In this document: in pieces, positions 9,183 to 16,745 of the stretch
Layout of the letters: every line of letters begins with the position of its first letter
Numbering within the stretch: position 1 is the stretch's first letter
DNA from: Paenibacillus sp. 1_12
Lineage (GTDB): Bacteria; Bacillota; Bacilli; Paenibacillales; NBRC-103111
DNA length: 64,000 nt
Assembly (NCBI RefSeq): GCF_900114475.1
Contig: NZ_FOTE01000004.1
Coordinates: 413,849 to 477,848, forward strand
Reading direction: 5' to 3'
Program-made: the position numbers and the translations under genes
Notes under the pieces: model-generated
Database searches by the model: none
What the model was told of the DNA's origin: nothing
The model's input: the letters and a program-made list of their open reading frames with translations, nothing else

Positions 9183-9569
9183 TTGTTAAAGCGAACCTTA
9201 ATCGGCCTAATTCGCAGTCACGATGGGACAGGAGAGAAAGCCAAGGATCCGGCATTAAAGACCCGGTATTATAAGCTTTCTATGGATCAAGTTTGGGATG
9301 AAGTTACCAATATGTTTAAGAAAATGAATGGGTACAAGCTTCTCCATGAGGTAAGAAATGTAGGGGAAATCGTAGTAGAGAAAAAAACAGTTACAGGTCG
9401 TACGCAAGATATTACACTAACCTTATTCGGGATTAACCCACTAAAAACAGCTATCGATATTTATTCGGCCTCTCGAGGTTCGCTCGGGGACCTTGGATCC
9501 AATTACCGCACTATCCTCGAAATATACAAACAGCTAGACAAGAGGCTTGCCGCTTATAAAGAGGATTAA
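9183..9569 (+). CDS. Conserved small cytoplasmic protein of unknown function
   Basis: A 128-residue soluble protein with no signal peptide or membrane segment. Alternating short strands and helices (YYKLSMDQVWDEV, IVVEKKTVTG, ITLTLFGINPLKTAIDI) suggest a small alpha/beta fold. The start is TTG at 9183, directly after a GGGGGGAAA ribosome site. It stands alone between a long upstream region and a strong terminator. I do not recognise a named family; relatives in Bacilli are usually called cytosolic protein. Confidence 0.6.
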   Translation: MLKRTLIGLIRSHDGTGEKAKDPALKTRYYKLSMDQVWDEVTNMFKKMNGYKLLHEVRNVGEIVVEKKTVTGRTQDITLTLFGINPLKTAIDIYSASRGSLGDLGSNYRTILEIYKQLDKRLAAYKED

Positions 9570-9620
9570 TTTACATAAGTGTGCAATTTGTTTTACAAGG
9601 GTATTTAAAAAGATTTACAT

Positions 9621-9660
9621 AAAAACAGCGGGGGAAGCTTGGCTTCTCCCGCTGTTTTTA
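9621..9660. terminator. Bidirectional terminator before tpx
   Basis: AAAAACAGCGGGGGAAGC pairs with GCTTCTCCCGCTGTTTTT; suited to the plus-strand gene before it and to tpx on the minus strand. Confidence 0.85.
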
Positions 9661-9695
9661 TGTGATGGAAAGCAAAGGCTTTCCGGTAAATACAA

Positions 9696-10214
9696 TTATA
9701 CAAGCTTTTTAACAGCTTCGATGGCATTTTCGTAGTTAGGGTGCTCTGTCATCTCGCTTAAGTATTCAACATATTGAACGGTGTCATTCGCATCAAGAAC
9801 AAAAGTGGATCTCATCAGTAAATGAATTTCTTTGATCAATACGCCGTATGCTAAACCAAAGGAATGATTTTTGTAATCGGAAAGAGTAATGACTTTATCG
9901 ATACCGGCTGCTCCGCACCAGCGGGCTTGTGCAAAGGGAAGATCAACGCTGATAGTCAAAACGACTACATTATCACCCAATTTTGCTGCTTCTTCATTGA
10001 ATCGGCGAGTTTGAGCGTCGCAAACGCCTGTGTCAAGAGAAGGAACCACGCTGATTAACTTAACTTTGCCTGCATAGTCAGCCAGTGTTGCTTGCTCCAA
10101 CAAATTTTTGTTGACAGTGAAATCTGGAGCTTTGTCGCCTACCTTAACTTCGTTGCCAACTAAAGTTATTGGATTGCCTTTGAGGGTTGCTACACCTGTA
10201 CGCTCTTGTGCCAT
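9696..10214 (-). CDS. tpx: Thiol peroxidase (Tpx)
   Basis: Atypical 2-Cys peroxiredoxin (172 residues) that reduces hydrogen peroxide and organic hydroperoxides using thioredoxin. The peroxidatic cysteine is C65 in DTGVC (TxxC motif) and the resolving cysteine is C100 in ARWCGAAGI. Most Tpx proteins have TPVC; the proline is Gly here, a modest deviation that keeps the threonine and cysteine. ATG at 10214 follows AAGGAGG at good spacing. It is transcribed away from a LysR-type regulator over a gap of about 105 nt, making that regulator a candidate controller. Confidence 0.95.
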   Translation of the reverse strand: MAQERTGVATLKGNPITLVGNEVKVGDKAPDFTVNKNLLEQATLADYAGKVKLISVVPSLDTGVCDAQTRRFNEEAAKLGDNVVVLTISVDLPFAQARWCGAAGIDKVITLSDYKNHSFGLAYGVLIKEIHLLMRSTFVLDANDTVQYVEYLSEMTEHPNYENAIEAVKKLV

Positions 10215-10319
10215 GTTAATTGGGCCTCCTTATTATCTTATGAGAATGATTGGTATTTCACCAAGTTTTATTATAAACTTTTTAAAAGGAATTTGTCCAA
10301 TCGAAGGGAGATTAATCGT

Positions 10320-11210
10320 GTGGAGTTAAGGCAGCTTCAATATTTTGTGAAAGTGGCAAGGAAACAGCATGTCACCCATGCTGCAGAAGAGCTTCACGTT
10401 GCACAATCAGCGATTAGCCGACAAATTCACCAGCTTGAGGAAGAATTGGGTGTTCCTTTATTTGTGCGCAAAGGCCGTAATCTTCAGCTCACTTCTGTAG
10501 GTAAGCTGTTCCTTGAACGCATCGAAGTGGTCTTGGCAGATATGGAGCGTGCGGTCAGTGAGGTAAGGGAATTTCTGGACCCTGAAGCGGGGGAGATCCG
10601 AATCGGCTTCCCACATAGCCTTGGCATTTACTTACTGCCAACAGTAGTTGCTAGTTTTCGTCAGCAACATCCCAATGTTAAGTTCAGGCTGCGCCAGGGA
10701 ACTTATAATAGTCTTATTCGCGATGTGATGAGGGGAGAGATTGATTTATCTTTTATTTCTCCCTTCCCTGAGAAGCATCTTAATGTAAGCGGCAGATTGC
10801 TTCTACAAGAGGAGCTGTATGCTATATTGCCACAAGGACATAAACTTGCGGACAATGATACCATTAAGCTTGAGCAGCTTAAGGAAGAATCGTTTGTTAT
10901 GTTCAGTGATGAGTATTCACTGCGAAATATTGTGTTAGAAGCTTGTGCAAAAGCGGGATTTGTCCCACGGATCGGTTTTGAGGGCGAAGAAACGGATACG
11001 ATTCGTGGATTGGTGGCTGCAGGCGTGGGAGTTAGTCTGCTTCCTGAAATGGCCTTAACTGAAATTAGCCAGCTGCAGCCAGCGAAAGTGAGGGTGATTG
11101 AACCGCTGGTGACTCGCAGCGTGGGATTAATCCAAAGAACTGGAGATAAGCTACCGCTGGTGGCTGAAATGTTTCAGCATTTTTTATTTGATCATTTTCA
11201 AGAGGACTGA
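10320..11210 (+). CDS. LysR-family transcriptional regulator, GltC-like
   Basis: A 297-residue LysR regulator. The N-terminal winged helix-turn-helix (about 1-65) reads HVTHAAEELHVAQSAISRQI, and the effector domain occupies 90-295. The whole sequence follows the pattern of B. subtilis GltC (ELRQLQYF start, EIRIGFPHSLGIYLLPTVV, GLVAAGVGVSLLPE), so GltC-like is a fair label, though no gltAB lies nearby. GTG at 10320 is chosen because GAAGGGAG precedes it and the protein then starts MELRQLQYF, as in relatives. The frame stays open upstream without support. Divergent from tpx. Confidence 0.88.
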   Translation: MELRQLQYFVKVARKQHVTHAAEELHVAQSAISRQIHQLEEELGVPLFVRKGRNLQLTSVGKLFLERIEVVLADMERAVSEVREFLDPEAGEIRIGFPHSLGIYLLPTVVASFRQQHPNVKFRLRQGTYNSLIRDVMRGEIDLSFISPFPEKHLNVSGRLLLQEELYAILPQGHKLADNDTIKLEQLKEESFVMFSDEYSLRNIVLEACAKAGFVPRIGFEGEETDTIRGLVAAGVGVSLLPEMALTEISQLQPAKVRVIEPLVTRSVGLIQRTGDKLPLVAEMFQHFLFDHFQED

Positions 11211-11258
11211 AAAAGCTGGACCTTCTGCTCATTTGAGCTTTGGAGGTCCAGCTTTTTT
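11210..11258 (+). terminator. Terminator of the LysR gene
   Basis: AAAAAGCTGGACCT pairs with AGGTCCAGCTTTTTT across a loop of about 20 nt. Confidence 0.8.
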
Positions 11259-11289
11259 AATGAAATATTAAAGATGCCTTAGGTGCAGA

Positions 11290-11973
11290 TTAATCTCTGC
11301 GATTATTGTAAATCATGATGTACTTGAGAAGCTGGAGCAATGAAATCAGTGCAGCGGCTACATAGGTAAGCGCAGCGGCGTTTAATACTTTGGAAACGCC
11401 TTTCTTTTCATCATTTCTAATAAAGCCTTGCGAAATCATCAGCTCTTTGGCGCGATTGCTTGCATTGAACTCGACCGGAAGCGTAATGAGCTGAAAGGCG
11501 ACTGCCGCAGAAAAGAAGATGATGCCAATGCCAAGCAGGAAATTGAATTGCTGAAAAAATAACCCTGCCATGATAAGAAATGGAGCAATGCCGGATGCAA
11601 AATTAACAGCCGGAAACATAAAGTGCCGGAATGAAAGCATAGGGTAGCTCAGTTTGTGCTGTATCGCATGACCGACCTCGTGACAAGCGACAGATATCGC
11701 TGAGATAGAGGTTTCGCCATACACCGGCTCGGATAACCGGACTACACGGTGGCTTGGGTCATAATGGTCCGTAAGGCTGCCTTCAATCGGCTCAATAGGT
11801 ATGTCATACAAACCGTTGGCATCCAGCATGCGACGGGCTGCTTCAGCACCTGTGAGTCCTGCAGAGGCATGAACCTGAGACCATTTATTGAAAGTCCCTT
11901 TTACTCGGAATTGGGCCCATAAGGAAAGGATAAAAGCAACGATGATCAAATAATCCAAAGGGTGGAAAAACAT
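11290..11973 (-). CDS. yugP: YugP-type zinc membrane metallopeptidase
   Basis: Membrane protein of 227 residues in the neutral zinc metallopeptidase family PF04298. A first membrane helix is at residues 5-20, the zinc-binding motif CHEVGHAIQH is at about 97-106, and there are three more hydrophobic segments and a terminal helix. The downstream motif FNASNRAKE carries a likely third zinc ligand region. It lies 20 nt downstream of the MerR gene on the same strand, so the two probably share a transcript. Natural substrates are unknown; membrane protein quality control is a reasonable inference only. Confidence 0.88.
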   Translation of the reverse strand: MFFHPLDYLIIVAFILSLWAQFRVKGTFNKWSQVHASAGLTGAEAARRMLDANGLYDIPIEPIEGSLTDHYDPSHRVVRLSEPVYGETSISAISVACHEVGHAIQHKLSYPMLSFRHFMFPAVNFASGIAPFLIMAGLFFQQFNFLLGIGIIFFSAAVAFQLITLPVEFNASNRAKELMISQGFIRNDEKKGVSKVLNAAALTYVAAALISLLQLLKYIMIYNNRRD

Positions 11974-11994
11974 GCTGTCAGTCCTCCTGTTTCT

Positions 11995-12426
11995 TTAAGA
12001 TAACGGACTTTTACCTAGAAGCAAGAGCAAGGCTTCGATGCAAGCCACGGTGTGAGGGGTGAGCACTTTGTTCATTTTTTTCATCTGCGAAGGCTTCATC
12101 TTATCTATAATAGGACGAATTTCTTGAACTTCCCGCTGCAGCTGCTGAAGATGAACTTGTATAGAGGTAAGCTTATCCGTTACCAGTTCATTGTGGCTCA
12201 CCTTGGTCCAGGACAATAAGCTTGCCTTGATTTCTTCCAAAGTATATTTGTCCTTTTTCATGGTTTCAATACGTTTAAGTCGCATTAACGTTTCATCGCT
12301 ATACAAGCGATAGTTGGTATCGGATCGCGTTTCCGGATCGATCAAGCCTATTTTGGTGTAATAGTCGATTGTTCTGGGGCTGACTTCAGATAAGCGTGCC
12401 AGCTCACCGATTTTATACAGTTTCAT
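11995..12426 (-). CDS. MerR-family transcriptional regulator
   Basis: A 143-residue MerR regulator. The N-terminal winged helix MKLYKIGELARLSEVSPRTIDYYTKIGLI is followed by the second HTH part and a long coiled-coil dimer helix (about 80-125). No effector-binding cysteines or ligand domain are evident. I start at ATG 12426 because the protein then begins as MerR proteins normally do; an upstream GTG at 12438 is possible. It sits first in a unit with yugP. A perfect inverted repeat 65 nt upstream (12491-12508) is a candidate operator for autoregulation. Confidence 0.85.
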   Translation of the reverse strand: MKLYKIGELARLSEVSPRTIDYYTKIGLIDPETRSDTNYRLYSDETLMRLKRIETMKKDKYTLEEIKASLLSWTKVSHNELVTDKLTSIQVHLQQLQREVQEIRPIIDKMKPSQMKKMNKVLTPHTVACIEALLLLLGKSPLS

Positions 12427-12490
12427 ATCCCCATTCACATCACCCCTAATGAAATTCATTAACAGCAAGCCCTTCTATAAATAATAGGAC

Positions 12491-12508
12491 TTACATTAAA
12501 GTATGTAA
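12491..12508. promoter_or_regulatory. Inverted repeat upstream of merR, candidate operator
   Basis: TTACAT-TAAAGT-ATGTAA: two perfect 6-bp arms with a 6-bp centre in the merR promoter area. The half-site AGTATGTA recurs at 12523-12530. Autoregulation by the MerR protein is inferred. Confidence 0.45.
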
Positions 12509-12776
12509 TCATGTAGTGCTTTAGTATGTATGATACCTGAAAGCAAACCATACAGTCAAACGTTATGCTATTTTGATAACGAATAAGTGAATGCACTAAT
12601 AACCTGACATCATCATAGAAGGAATTATGCAGGTAATTCGCTTTTTGGACAGGCCAATGTCATGTTTTTGAGGTAAACCCTTCAGGAATTTGCTATATCA
12701 TTCCTATAAAAACGAATCATGTTCAATTCATGTTAGGTTAATTTTCGTTTTTAATGATTTACTCGATAAAACCCTA

Positions 12777-12805
12777 TTGTAAAATCCGGAAAAGCTAGTT
12801 ATAAT
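12777..12805 (+). promoter_or_regulatory. Promoter of amtB operon
   Basis: TTGTAA (12777-12782), a 17-nt spacer and TATAAT (12800-12805); the start point is predicted near 12812. Confidence 0.7.
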
Positions 12806-12826
12806 GGCAATAAGAGTTTCATTACA

Positions 12827-12843
12827 TGTTATATAAACTAACA
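12827..12843. promoter_or_regulatory. GlnR/TnrA box in the amtB leader
   Basis: TGTTATATAAACTAACA matches the GlnR/TnrA consensus TGTNA-N7-TNACA at every defined position. It lies about 15 nt downstream of the predicted start point, a position expected to block transcription rather than activate it. Confidence 0.8.
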
Positions 12844-12864
12844 TTAAAAAAGGAAGTGTCGACC

Positions 12865-14253
12865 ATGTTAAAGAAGTTACTATTCTCCACGGGTGCCATG
12901 TCGCTGCTAGTACCAACCCTTGCTTTTGCTGCAGATGATAAAACGCCTGCGCAATTAGCCGCTGCGATTGACTCCGTTTGGGTCATGTTAGGCGCCATTC
13001 TGGTAATCTTCATGCAAGCAGGCTTTGCCTTACTGGAAGCAGGCTCAACTCGTATGAAAAATGCGGGCCATGTTGCCGGTAAAACCATTTTAACCTTCGG
13101 TCTATGTGCGATTGCTTTCTGGGCGGTAGGGTTCGGTTTAGCTTTCGGCGATGGTAATGCTTTTGTAGGTACTGGCGGATTCTTCCTGGATGGAACGGCC
13201 GAGCAAACCGCTGCATCGATTAGTGTATTTGCAGGATCTCCTATTCCAATCAGTATACTGTTCTTATTCCAATTGGCTTTTGCTGGTGTTTCACTCGCCA
13301 TTGCTTGGGGTGGCTTCGCTGAACGTGGTAAGTTACCTGTTTACTTTATATTCGGGATCTTGTTCACTGTCTTGATTTATCCTGTAGTTGCTCACTGGGT
13401 ATGGGGTGGCGGTTGGCTTGGAGAGTTGGGTATGCAGGATTTTGCAGGCTCGACTGTCGTACATTTACAAGGCGCTACAGCGGCATTAGTAGCCACTATC
13501 CTGCTTAAACCGCGGATTGGCAAATATAATAAAGATAAAACGCCTAATTTGATTCCCGGACATAACCAAGTGTTATCGGTCCTTGGTGTTATTATTCTCT
13601 GGATTGGCTGGTTCGGATTTAACGCTGGCTCTACTCTAAGTGCGACTGGCGACGGCTTCTTCGGTTATGTAGCCTTAACGACGAATCTTGCGGCAGCGGC
13701 TGGTGCGGTTGCGGCGATGGTGATATCATGGATGTACTTTGGTAAAGCTGACATTCCAAGCATGTTGAACGGTGTACTTGCAGCACTTGTTGCGATCACG
13801 GCAGCTTGCGCTTTCGTAACACCTCGTGATGCTATCATCATCGGTGCGATTTCCGGTATTATTACATTTTTTACTGCTCAATGGTTTGAAAAGATGGGTG
13901 TAGATGATCCGATTTATGCTTTCTCGGTTCATGGTATTGCGGGGATTTGGGGCACATTGTCCACAGGAATTTTTGCTACACCGGAATTGGCACAATCAGT
14001 TGGCGTAGGTGGAGCTGGATTGTTATACGGTGGTGGATTCCATCAACTCGGTATTCAAGCTCTCGGTGTGTTCGGTGCTTTCTTGTTCGTACTCGTACTT
14101 TCCTTCATTATCCTTGGTATTCTGAAAGCAACAATAGGCTTGCGAGTTACTGAAGAAGAAGAAATTATTGGTCTGGATCTTTCCGAGCATGGCTCTTACG
14201 GATATCCTGAGCAAATGAAAAAAGCGGCTCAAGTAAGTACAACATCTGCATAA
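12865..14253 (+). CDS. amtB: Ammonium transporter AmtB
   Basis: Ammonium channel (462 residues) with a cleavable-looking N-terminal signal (about 1-22, ending LAFA-ADD) and eleven membrane helices. The twin pore histidines are visible in VVHLQGATAA and FSVHGIAGIWG, and the motif DFAGSTVVH is intact. ATG at 12865 has GGAAGTG upstream; the frame extends to 12826 but that segment carries the GlnR/TnrA box and no ribosome site. No glnK/PII gene follows, unlike the usual arrangement; instead a nucleotidyltransferase and an exonuclease gene follow at short spacing. Confidence 0.95.
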   Translation: MLKKLLFSTGAMSLLVPTLAFAADDKTPAQLAAAIDSVWVMLGAILVIFMQAGFALLEAGSTRMKNAGHVAGKTILTFGLCAIAFWAVGFGLAFGDGNAFVGTGGFFLDGTAEQTAASISVFAGSPIPISILFLFQLAFAGVSLAIAWGGFAERGKLPVYFIFGILFTVLIYPVVAHWVWGGGWLGELGMQDFAGSTVVHLQGATAALVATILLKPRIGKYNKDKTPNLIPGHNQVLSVLGVIILWIGWFGFNAGSTLSATGDGFFGYVALTTNLAAAAGAVAAMVISWMYFGKADIPSMLNGVLAALVAITAACAFVTPRDAIIIGAISGIITFFTAQWFEKMGVDDPIYAFSVHGIAGIWGTLSTGIFATPELAQSVGVGGAGLLYGGGFHQLGIQALGVFGAFLFVLVLSFIILGILKATIGLRVTEEEEIIGLDLSEHGSYGYPEQMKKAAQVSTTSA

Positions 14254-14308
14254 AGCAGGGATATACGATTTACTCAATCAAATAACTTGTGGATTGAAGG
14301 AGATGCGC

Positions 14309-15385
14309 ATGAAACTTCTCTCATTGGAAATGATTCGAATTGAAATTGAGAACGCTGGTCAAATGGAGCAGCTTCGAAATTTACGGGATCAGCTGCATGA
14401 GGAATTCGAGCAGCGTCTCCTTCTTTCTCATACACTGGACTGGAACCGTGAATTGAATCAGGTCCATGATTGGTTGATCCATCAAACGATTGAGCTTGCG
14501 CAAGCAGCCATCCATGCTGAGTATGGTGCTTCTCCGGTACCATTCGCATTTGTGCTTTTTGGCAGTGGAGGCAGGCGTGAACAGACATTGTGGAGTGATC
14601 AGGACAATGGTTTAATCTATGCAGAACTGGAAGATGAAATAGCCTCGAAGCAGGCAAGTTTGTACTTTAAAATGCTGGCGGAGCGAATTAGCAGCATGCT
14701 GATTGAACTAGGTTATCCCCCTTGCTCTGGCGAGGTGATCTGCACGAATAATAAATGGAGAAATACGTGGATCGGTTATCGATCCATGCTTCACGAATGG
14801 CTGCTGGACCCGCATTGGGAAAATGTGCGTTACTTGCTTATTTTGGCGGATATGCGCTTTATCTATGGGGATGAGAGTTTGGTTAACAGGCTGATGGATG
14901 AGTTGTTCGATTATATGGATAATCATCCGGTCATGCTTGAGCATATGCTTCATAACACGCTTCATCATAAAATTTCACTTGGCTTGTTTGGACAACTGAT
15001 TAAAGAACGATATGGTGAAGATGCGGGAGGCGTGGATATCAAGTACGGCGCTTATATACCTATTGTAAACGGAGTTCGTTTATTAGCTATAGAGGCCGAT
15101 ATAAATGAAGCTTCAACCGAGCAAAGAATTTTAAAGCTGCAGGATTATGGACTTGTCGAAGAGGAAATAGCGCATGATTGGCTTGAGGCTTTATCGATAG
15201 CTCTGAAGCTGCGATCTTTGACGCCATTTCAATTAGAGGGAAATCAGTACACATCCAGAGGGAAGTTAACTGCGGACGGACTAACCAAAGAGCGGATCAA
15301 CGAATTAAAGCTGTGCTTGCGAATCGGCAAAGATTTGCAAAAATACGTGAGGAAAATGGTGTCCAAAGAGCTGGAAAAAGGGTAG
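14309..15385 (+). CDS. DUF294 putative nucleotidyltransferase (GlnD-like)
   Basis: A 358-residue cytoplasmic protein with a Pol-beta-type nucleotidyltransferase domain: GSGGRREQ at 85-92 followed by the metal-binding pair SDQD (Asp97 and Asp99). The C-terminal half matches the substrate-binding DUF294 C domain. It resembles the catalytic part of the PII uridylyltransferase GlnD but lacks HD and ACT domains, and also the cNMP/CBS domains many DUF294 proteins carry. The start is ATG 14309, 6 nt after AAGGAG. It lies 55 nt after amtB and nearly abuts the exonuclease gene, so it is probably co-expressed under nitrogen control. The substrate is unknown. Confidence 0.82.
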   Translation: MKLLSLEMIRIEIENAGQMEQLRNLRDQLHEEFEQRLLLSHTLDWNRELNQVHDWLIHQTIELAQAAIHAEYGASPVPFAFVLFGSGGRREQTLWSDQDNGLIYAELEDEIASKQASLYFKMLAERISSMLIELGYPPCSGEVICTNNKWRNTWIGYRSMLHEWLLDPHWENVRYLLILADMRFIYGDESLVNRLMDELFDYMDNHPVMLEHMLHNTLHHKISLGLFGQLIKERYGEDAGGVDIKYGAYIPIVNGVRLLAIEADINEASTEQRILKLQDYGLVEEEIAHDWLEALSIALKLRSLTPFQLEGNQYTSRGKLTADGLTKERINELKLCLRIGKDLQKYVRKMVSKELEKG

Positions 15386-15397
15386 GTGATACTCACT

Positions 15398-16132
15398 ATG
15401 AAGGACATGAGGCCAGCAGGCAGGATGTGGCATTTATATAAAATGGGCGGGATCACACCCGCTCTTACTTCGATGTTTGATGTCCAGAGCGCTCAGCAGA
15501 TGGCTTTCATGCGATCCATGATGAAGGAGCAAAGGAAAAATTCACTCTATGATATCCCGTTGGATACAGTGGAATTGGTTGTGTTTGACCTGGAAACGAC
15601 TGGGTTTTCACCTTACAACGGTGACGAGATTATCTCTGTTGGCGCAGTGGCTGTTAATGGTGACTCGATTATGGAGGATCAAAGCTTCTACAGTCTGGTC
15701 AATCCGAAGCGGACGATTCCTGAACAAGTGATCGAGCTGACAGGAATTACGAATGAAATGGTTGATCAAGCTCCGGATTTGTATCAGGGACTTAGAGCTT
15801 TTCTGGAATTTGTTCAGCAGAAGGTGCTGGTTGCGCATGGAACGGGCCATGATAAGCATTTTTTGAACTCGGCATTATGGAAAACCTCGAAGGTGAGTTT
15901 GTCACACCGCATGCTGGATACGATGATGATTGGCAGGTGGTTGAATCCAAAGCTGGGCAAATACGATTTGGATACGATGCTGCAAGTATACGGTATTGAT
16001 ATATCGCTCCGCCACCATGCTTTAGAGGATGCGTTAATGACCGCTAAGCTGTGGAGCAGCTACATGATTGAGATCAAATCCAGAGATATCCATTCACTTG
16101 GTGATCTGTACACTCATTTAGGCAGCCATTAA
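15398..16132 (+). CDS. DEDDh 3'-5' exonuclease (DnaQ/Pol III epsilon-like)
   Basis: A 244-residue exonuclease of the RNase T/DnaQ superfamily. Acidic triad and general base are visible: FDLETTG (Asp64, Glu66), HGTGHDKHFLN (Asp) and HHALEDA (His and Asp). The first 60 residues are a non-catalytic extension. ATG 15398 is preceded by AGGTG at 9 nt; a GTG at 15386 follows the previous stop directly but has no site. It is the last gene of the amtB unit. Pairing of DUF294 nucleotidyltransferases with DnaQ-like exonucleases near transporters is something I recall from proteobacteria; the joint function is unknown. Confidence 0.87.
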   Translation: MKDMRPAGRMWHLYKMGGITPALTSMFDVQSAQQMAFMRSMMKEQRKNSLYDIPLDTVELVVFDLETTGFSPYNGDEIISVGAVAVNGDSIMEDQSFYSLVNPKRTIPEQVIELTGITNEMVDQAPDLYQGLRAFLEFVQQKVLVAHGTGHDKHFLNSALWKTSKVSLSHRMLDTMMIGRWLNPKLGKYDLDTMLQVYGIDISLRHHALEDALMTAKLWSSYMIEIKSRDIHSLGDLYTHLGSH

Positions 16133-16176
16133 ACATCTCCCACGGGGCTTTGTGCACACCGGATGGGAGATGTTTT
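16131..16176. terminator. Bidirectional terminator after the amtB operon
   Basis: AAACATCTCCCA (16131-16142) pairs with TGGGAGATGTTTT (16164-16176), between convergent genes. Confidence 0.8.
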
Positions 16177-16193
16177 ATTGTGTTGTCCGAATA

Positions 16194-16676
16194 TCATAAC
16201 TCATCATCTATTACAGTTATCGGTACGGGATGGTACTGAGCCCGCATTATGGAAAATTTTGCAGAAGTAAAGTTACTTAAGCTTTGACTCATGTGCGTAT
16301 ATTGATAAGCGGCGATTTCGATGATGGGCTGCTGCAGCGATACGATCCAATGAGAGGGGATATCGTGCCAATATGTTGACAGATCCTCTTCAGATGGAAT
16401 GGCCGCGGCGCCGGGATGGGAATGAAGAATCCCTACTATGGTCAATGTGTTGTTTGATACAATCGGGATCATATCCTTGGGATGCATGGAAAATTGCGTC
16501 TCAGGATTTACGGAAGCATTGGCAACGGGTACGAATGAGGTTATACGGATTTGAGATAAATCTATACACCCCAGTAGAAAGCCGCATGCTTCCAACGGCT
16601 TATTGGCTATGCAATAATTTATTATATTTGTTCTGACCGAATTCTTTAGTTGTATGGATGTGATTGATGTGGACAT
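16194..16676 (-). CDS. JAMM/MPN-domain metallopeptidase
   Basis: A 160-residue single-domain JAB1/MPN protein (Mov34/PAD-1 type, peptidase family M67). The zinc motif is complete: Glu29 in PLEACGFLLG, then H85-S-H87-P with seven residues to S95 and D98, matching HxHP-x6-SxxD exactly. Bacterial relatives remove ubiquitin-like or sulfur-carrier proteins (for example the CysO-cysteine peptidase); no ThiS/MoaD-like or E1-like gene is adjacent, so the substrate is open. It starts at ATG 16676 with AAGGA upstream and is transcribed alone. Confidence 0.85.
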   Translation of the reverse strand: MSTSITSIQLKNSVRTNIINYCIANKPLEACGFLLGCIDLSQIRITSFVPVANASVNPETQFSMHPKDMIPIVSNNTLTIVGILHSHPGAAAIPSEEDLSTYWHDIPSHWIVSLQQPIIEIAAYQYTHMSQSLSNFTSAKFSIMRAQYHPVPITVIDDEL

Positions 16677-16745
16677 GAGATTTTACATCCTTAGCAGTGA
16701 CGTATAAATCCCATTATAACCGAATGTATGGCGGTCAGAAACCAG

